Of a DNA stretch of 64,000 nucleotides, positions 61,136 to 64,000 are shown one piece after another. The position numbers and the translations under genes are program-made. Below the pieces are notes generated by a model, which was not told the DNA's origin, did no database searches, and worked only from the letters and a program-made list of their open reading frames with translations. The DNA is from Bhargavaea sp. CC-171006 (GTDB lineage: Bacteria > Bacillota > Bacilli > Bacillales_A > Planococcaceae): assembly GCF_009761675.1 (NCBI RefSeq), contig NZ_QUZH01000013.1, positions 34,996 to 98,995 on the forward strand, read 5' to 3'. Numbering within the stretch: position 1 is the stretch's first letter; each line of letters begins with the position of its first letter.

Positions 61136-61795
61136 ATGAATCCATACAAGTACATGAAAAACGCCATCATCGTCGGCCAGTATAAACCGGGAACACGACT
61201 TACCGAAAAAGCGCTGGCCGAAGAACTGCAGGTGAGCCGAACCCCGATCCGTGAAGCAATCAAGCAACTGGAAGTCGACGGGCTGATCACGCCCTACAAA
61301 AAACGCGGATATGTCGTAAAGTCCTTCTCAATAGAAGACATCCGCCAAATCTACAACGTCCGTGCGCTCCTGGAAGGATACGCAACCGGAGAAGCTGCAA
61401 TCATGCGGACTGATGAAGACATTGAACGGATTACCGCCAAGAACAAGGCTTACCGCCAAGCCATAGAGTCGGTTGACCGTGAAGACATTGAGACCATTCA
61501 GTACATCCAGCAAATCAACCAGCAATTCCATACCGAGATCCTGGCGGCCGCCCGAAACGATCATTTAAAGGCTCTTATTGAACGGGTGGTCGTTGTGCCG
61601 ATCATCTTCCGTTCCTTCTACTGGTACGACGAGAGACAGCTCCTGCGCTCACTCCAAGTACATGAAACCATCCTGCAAGCCCTCCGCAACAGAGAAAGCG
61701 ACCGTGCACGTGTGGCCATGCAGGAACACATCTACCAGGGACGGGATGATGTGATTCATGCTCTCCAACAGCAAAACATCCTCCAAGATGAATAA
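61136..61795 (+). CDS. GntR family regulator (FCD effector domain)
   Basis: 219 residues from ATG 61136 (AGAAAGGAACCGCC upstream). Winged helix: LTEKALAEELQVSRTPIREAIKQLEVDGLI (about 22-51); FCD domain with YNVRALLEGYATGEAA, FHTEILAAARND, and the metal-binding His in VHETILQAL and MQEHI. Divergent from the CoA-transferase operon and almost certainly its regulator; the ligand is likely a pathway acid or CoA ester. Confidence 0.88.
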   Translation: MNPYKYMKNAIIVGQYKPGTRLTEKALAEELQVSRTPIREAIKQLEVDGLITPYKKRGYVVKSFSIEDIRQIYNVRALLEGYATGEAAIMRTDEDIERITAKNKAYRQAIESVDREDIETIQYIQQINQQFHTEILAAARNDHLKALIERVVVVPIIFRSFYWYDERQLLRSLQVHETILQALRNRESDRARVAMQEHIYQGRDDVIHALQQQNILQDE

Positions 61796-61798
61796 CCC

Positions 61799-61833
61799 CA
61801 AAAAATCCCGCCTCCAATTAATTGAGGCGGGAT
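61799..61833 (-). terminator. Terminator between convergent genes
   Basis: ATCCCGCCTC/GAGGCGGGAT 10-bp stem (61824-61833 with 61805-61814) and a run of T on the minus strand (61799-61805). It ends the small zinc-ribbon gene; for the GntR gene it lacks a T tail. Confidence 0.75.
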
Positions 61834-61900
61834 GACTTGTCTAGTATTCATTTACTCGCAGCTTCCTACTAATCCAGCGTTTTTTCACGAAGCCACCCTT

Positions 61901-62128
61901 CTACTCCACGTCCTCCTCAAAATCCTTCGGTTCCAGATCATCAGGATTTGGATCATACGGATCGGACGGCTGGGTGTCGTGAGGATCTTCTACATAAGTA
62001 CTAGGTCCGCCTGTCGGGTTTGCCACTTCATCCGGTGTGATGCAGTCAGCGCATCGATCAGGTTCGGAAGAATGGCCGGGATCAAACTCTTTTCCGCATT
62101 CAACACAGACCGGGTGCGTTTTGGTCAT
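61901..62128 (-). CDS. Small zinc-ribbon-like acidic protein
   Basis: 75 residues from ATG 62128 (GGAGGCGAGC upstream). Two CxxC pairs (C8-x2-C11 and C26-x2-C29) could bind one zinc; the rest is Asp/Glu/Pro rich (DPHDTQPSDPYDPNPDDLEPKDFEEDVE) and probably disordered. Unknown function. Its own terminator follows. Confidence 0.65.
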   Translation of the reverse strand: MTKTHPVCVECGKEFDPGHSSEPDRCADCITPDEVANPTGGPSTYVEDPHDTQPSDPYDPNPDDLEPKDFEEDVE

Positions 62129-62308
62129 GGGCTGCTCGCCTCCATTTTGTCATTTTGGCTTTATTATGCGGAGTTCGCACGGCTTCCATTCAGATTGCCC
62201 AAACATAATGAGTTGAGTCATTAGTGACTAGTTTAAATGGCTATCCATATACAAAATCTATTGATTATATGTTCACAGCACCATAAAAAAAAGACCGTCA
62301 TAAAACGA

Positions 62309-62551
62309 TCATTGTAAGGCACTGATTGCGCGCTCGAGCAGGTCGATATCTTCTGCAATCTTCAGCTGCATTTCTTCGTCCCGGCACTCTTCCAAATCTA
62401 TATATAATCGCAAAAGCTCATACGAAAACATCTGGTATTCAACAGTATTCTCCAATATTCGCGTTACCCCCATTGTGGAACTGTATCTACATATTCCCAC
62501 CCCTTTAGAATATAAACCATGTTTGACGTCCACTTTTTTCGATCTTTTCAA
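62309..62551 (-). CDS. Small hypothetical protein
   Basis: Up to 80 residues. The C-terminal half is a clear amphipathic helix pair (EYQMFSYELLRLYIDLEECRDEEM, LKIAEDIDLLERAISALQ). The start is unsure: ATG 62551 has no site, and the internal ATG near 62473 has only a weak one. A short hairpin GATCG/CGGTC with eight T on the minus strand (62288-62312) overlaps the stop and supports a transcribed gene. Family not recognised. 62129-62308 shows nothing else. Confidence 0.45.
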   Translation of the reverse strand: MKRSKKVDVKHGLYSKGVGICRYSSTMGVTRILENTVEYQMFSYELLRLYIDLEECRDEEMQLKIAEDIDLLERAISALQ

Positions 62552-62776
62552 CCGGCTTAGGGGTATTTCACCTAATCGCCCTCCACTTCAGGCAGACAGA
62601 ATCTTCCCCATTTTGGATGATTCATACTATAAGACTAATTTTTATGAAATAAATTTATGCTATAATATTCCGGAATCCTTATCGCAGATCATTCCCGGTC
62701 ATTCGGCATATTCCGCGGCAAGGAAAACTCGTTGTCAATATCGCTGTCTCCAAAATCTATACATAAGGTGGATGAA

Positions 62777-64000
62777 ATGAAAAAAAACAAACTGTCCAAG
62801 AAGATTCTCGCCGTCACCGTTGCCCTTTCCCTATCTGCTCCATTCGCGGTTCTGGCTGAATCACCCGCCAAGGTTGTCGTTGATCCGGGCCATGGCGGTC
62901 ATGACTCAGGAGCTCTCGGAAATGGGCTTCTGGAAAAGAATCTGAACCTGAAGCTGTCCCTGATGATCAACCAGAAACTCAACGCCTCTTACGTCGTGAA
63001 CACAAGAATGACAAGGGACTCGGACATTTACCTTTCCCTCAATGAGAGAACCGACTTCGCCAATAACTGGGGCGCGGACTTGCTTGTGTCTGTCCACCAT
63101 AACTCCTCTGGCGGTTCCGGATATGAAGATTATATCCACTCCGGAAACGCAACGGCAAAAGATCGTGAAGTCCAAAATGAAATCAACAAAGAAGTCCAAA
63201 AGGTACTGAACCGATATGGGCTGAATAACCGCGGAAAGAAAAGTGCCAACTTCCATGTTCTTCGGGAATCCGGTATGACTTCCATTCTTCTTGAGATCCT
63301 GTTTGTTGATAATCCGACAGATGCAGCACATCTCCGGAACAACAACTTCATGAATGACATGGCTTCCGCCATTACACTCGGCATTGCCCAGGCATTGGAT
63401 CTGCCGCTCAAAGAAAACGCTTCGGCCCCTTCGATCGGAAGCGGGGGTGCTGAGCACGCTTCAGGGATCAATGTCCAGCAGTTGAACGGTACGTTCGAAT
63501 CAACAGCGGATAACCTGAACGTCAGGACGGGCAACACGACACAGTACCGCTCGCTCGGCAAACTCAACAAAGGCGACAAGATCCAGGTCACCGGTGTAAC
63601 ATCCAATGGCTGGTACCGATTCAGCTTCAACGGGACAACTGCGTATGTCAGCGGAGATTATCTGAAGCAAATTGCTTCGGCCCCTTCCACCCCGTCCAAC
63701 GGAATGATTTACGGCAAGACGCTGTCTCTCGGCGCAACCGGATCGGCCGTAAAAGACTGGCAGCGCGACATGAACACGGTCGGCTTCAAGATGGCGATTG
63801 ACGGAAGCTTCGGATACAGTTCCCGCACGGCGGCAATCGCTTTCCAGAAAAAGTACGGACTCACTCCGGACGGTTATTTCGGGCCTTCTTCCCAGCAGAA
63901 GATGGCGACCCTGCTCAACGGCTCAAGCAAGCCGGCCAAGCCTTCCAAGCCGGCTGAACCTGAAAAAACCGAAAAACCGGCAACGTCCGGCGGCATGATC
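62777..64000 (+). CDS. N-acetylmuramoyl-L-alanine amidase, modular, 3' end outside window
   Basis: 408 residues visible from ATG 62777 (AAGGTGG upstream). Signal peptide MKKNKLSKKILAVTVALSLS ... VLAES, then an Amidase_3 domain: VVVDPGHGGHDSGA (H39), LLEKN (E53), VSVHHNSS (His) and ILLEILFVDN (catalytic Glu). A linker leads to a bacterial SH3 domain (NLNVRTGNTTQYRSLGKLNKGDKI ... AYVSGDYL), then a PG_binding_1 domain (LSLGATGSAVKDWQRDMN ... GYFGPSSQQKM) and a Pro/Lys-rich linker that leaves the window. Secreted cell-wall hydrolase. Confidence 0.9.
   Translation, partial: MKKNKLSKKILAVTVALSLSAPFAVLAESPAKVVVDPGHGGHDSGALGNGLLEKNLNLKLSLMINQKLNASYVVNTRMTRDSDIYLSLNERTDFANNWGADLLVSVHHNSSGGSGYEDYIHSGNATAKDREVQNEINKEVQKVLNRYGLNNRGKKSANFHVLRESGMTSILLEILFVDNPTDAAHLRNNNFMNDMASAITLGIAQALDLPLKENASAPSIGSGGAEHASGINVQQLNGTFESTADNLNVRTGNTTQYRSLGKLNKGDKIQVTGVTSNGWYRFSFNGTTAYVSGDYLKQIASAPSTPSNGMIYGKTLSLGATGSAVKDWQRDMNTVGFKMAIDGSFGYSSRTAAIAFQKKYGLTPDGYFGPSSQQKMATLLNGSSKPAKPSKPAEPEKTEKPATSGGMI

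Overview
The window looks like chromosomal DNA from a GC-rich member of the Bacillota, most likely Bacillales and probably Planococcaceae (a Bhargavaea- or Sporosarcina-like organism). This rests on strong AGGAGG-type ribosome binding sites, T-tailed terminators, ComK, the YkoFEDC thiamine-precursor transporter under a TPP riboswitch, a SigE/SigK-type sigma factor, a YncB-type nuclease lipoprotein, a YvbH-like protein and CcpA-type cre sites. The genus is an inference. I see no rRNA, tRNA, prophage, insertion sequence or CRISPR array.

Layout. (1) 1-18.1 kb is a mosaic of short operons: a truncated Xaa-Pro peptidase, an amidase, three M20 amidohydrolases, MATE/HAD/PH genes, a YcsI-GNAT-M20 operon, a ketopantoate-reductase-like gene with a Nudix gene, a thermonuclease lipoprotein and a SEC-C protein. 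(2) 18.1-32.7 kb holds an orphan SigE/SigK-like sigma factor and an exopolysaccharide locus on the minus strand in two transcription units. Unit 1 is pseudo-receiver, HEAT protein, glycosyltransferase and membrane-anchored glycosidase. Unit 2 is two deacetylase genes, a PilZ-glycosyltransferase fusion, a degenerate deacetylase and a UDP-sugar dehydrogenase. Three unit-2 genes carry independent lesions: an in-frame amber codon, a frameshift in an A run, and an in-frame deletion of about 65 codons. (3) 32.9-37.1 kb has another M20 enzyme, comK and a large gene I do not recognise. (4) 37.5-41.1 kb is TPP riboswitch plus ykoFEDC. (5) 41.2-44 kb has DUF421, YvbH-like and FAD-oxidoreductase genes. 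(6) 44.2-54.5 kb is a catechol ortho-cleavage (3-oxoadipate) regulon: catA, enol-lactonase-like hydrolase, DASS transporter, a two-domain carboxymuconolactone-decarboxylase-like protein, CoA-transferase subunits, catB, thiolase, a divergent IclR regulator and an Nramp-fold permease. (7) 55-61.8 kb is a second catabolic operon: class III CoA-transferase, SSS symporter with small subunit, MFS transporter, flavin-reductase-like protein, HMG-CoA-lyase-like protein and a divergent GntR/FCD regulator. (8) The right end has two small genes and a truncated cell-wall amidase.

How the parts work together. In the catechol region, three promoters (catA/iclR, the enol-lactonase operon and the Nramp gene) each carry two abutting 19-bp operator units of the form TTGTACG-N5-CGTACAA, which ties the Nramp-like transporter to aromatic catabolism. 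No muconolactone isomerase (CatC) is encoded here; the PcaC-like two-domain protein occupies its place and is a candidate replacement.

The most unusual non-coding feature is a set of four intergenic arrays (about 16.3, 35.6, 41.2 and 42.1 kb) of short degenerate repeats. All have exactly 21-bp periodicity, a conserved core of about 13 nt and about 8 variable nt. Two unrelated core families are used, and three of the four arrays have at least one opposing copy, giving an inverted layout.
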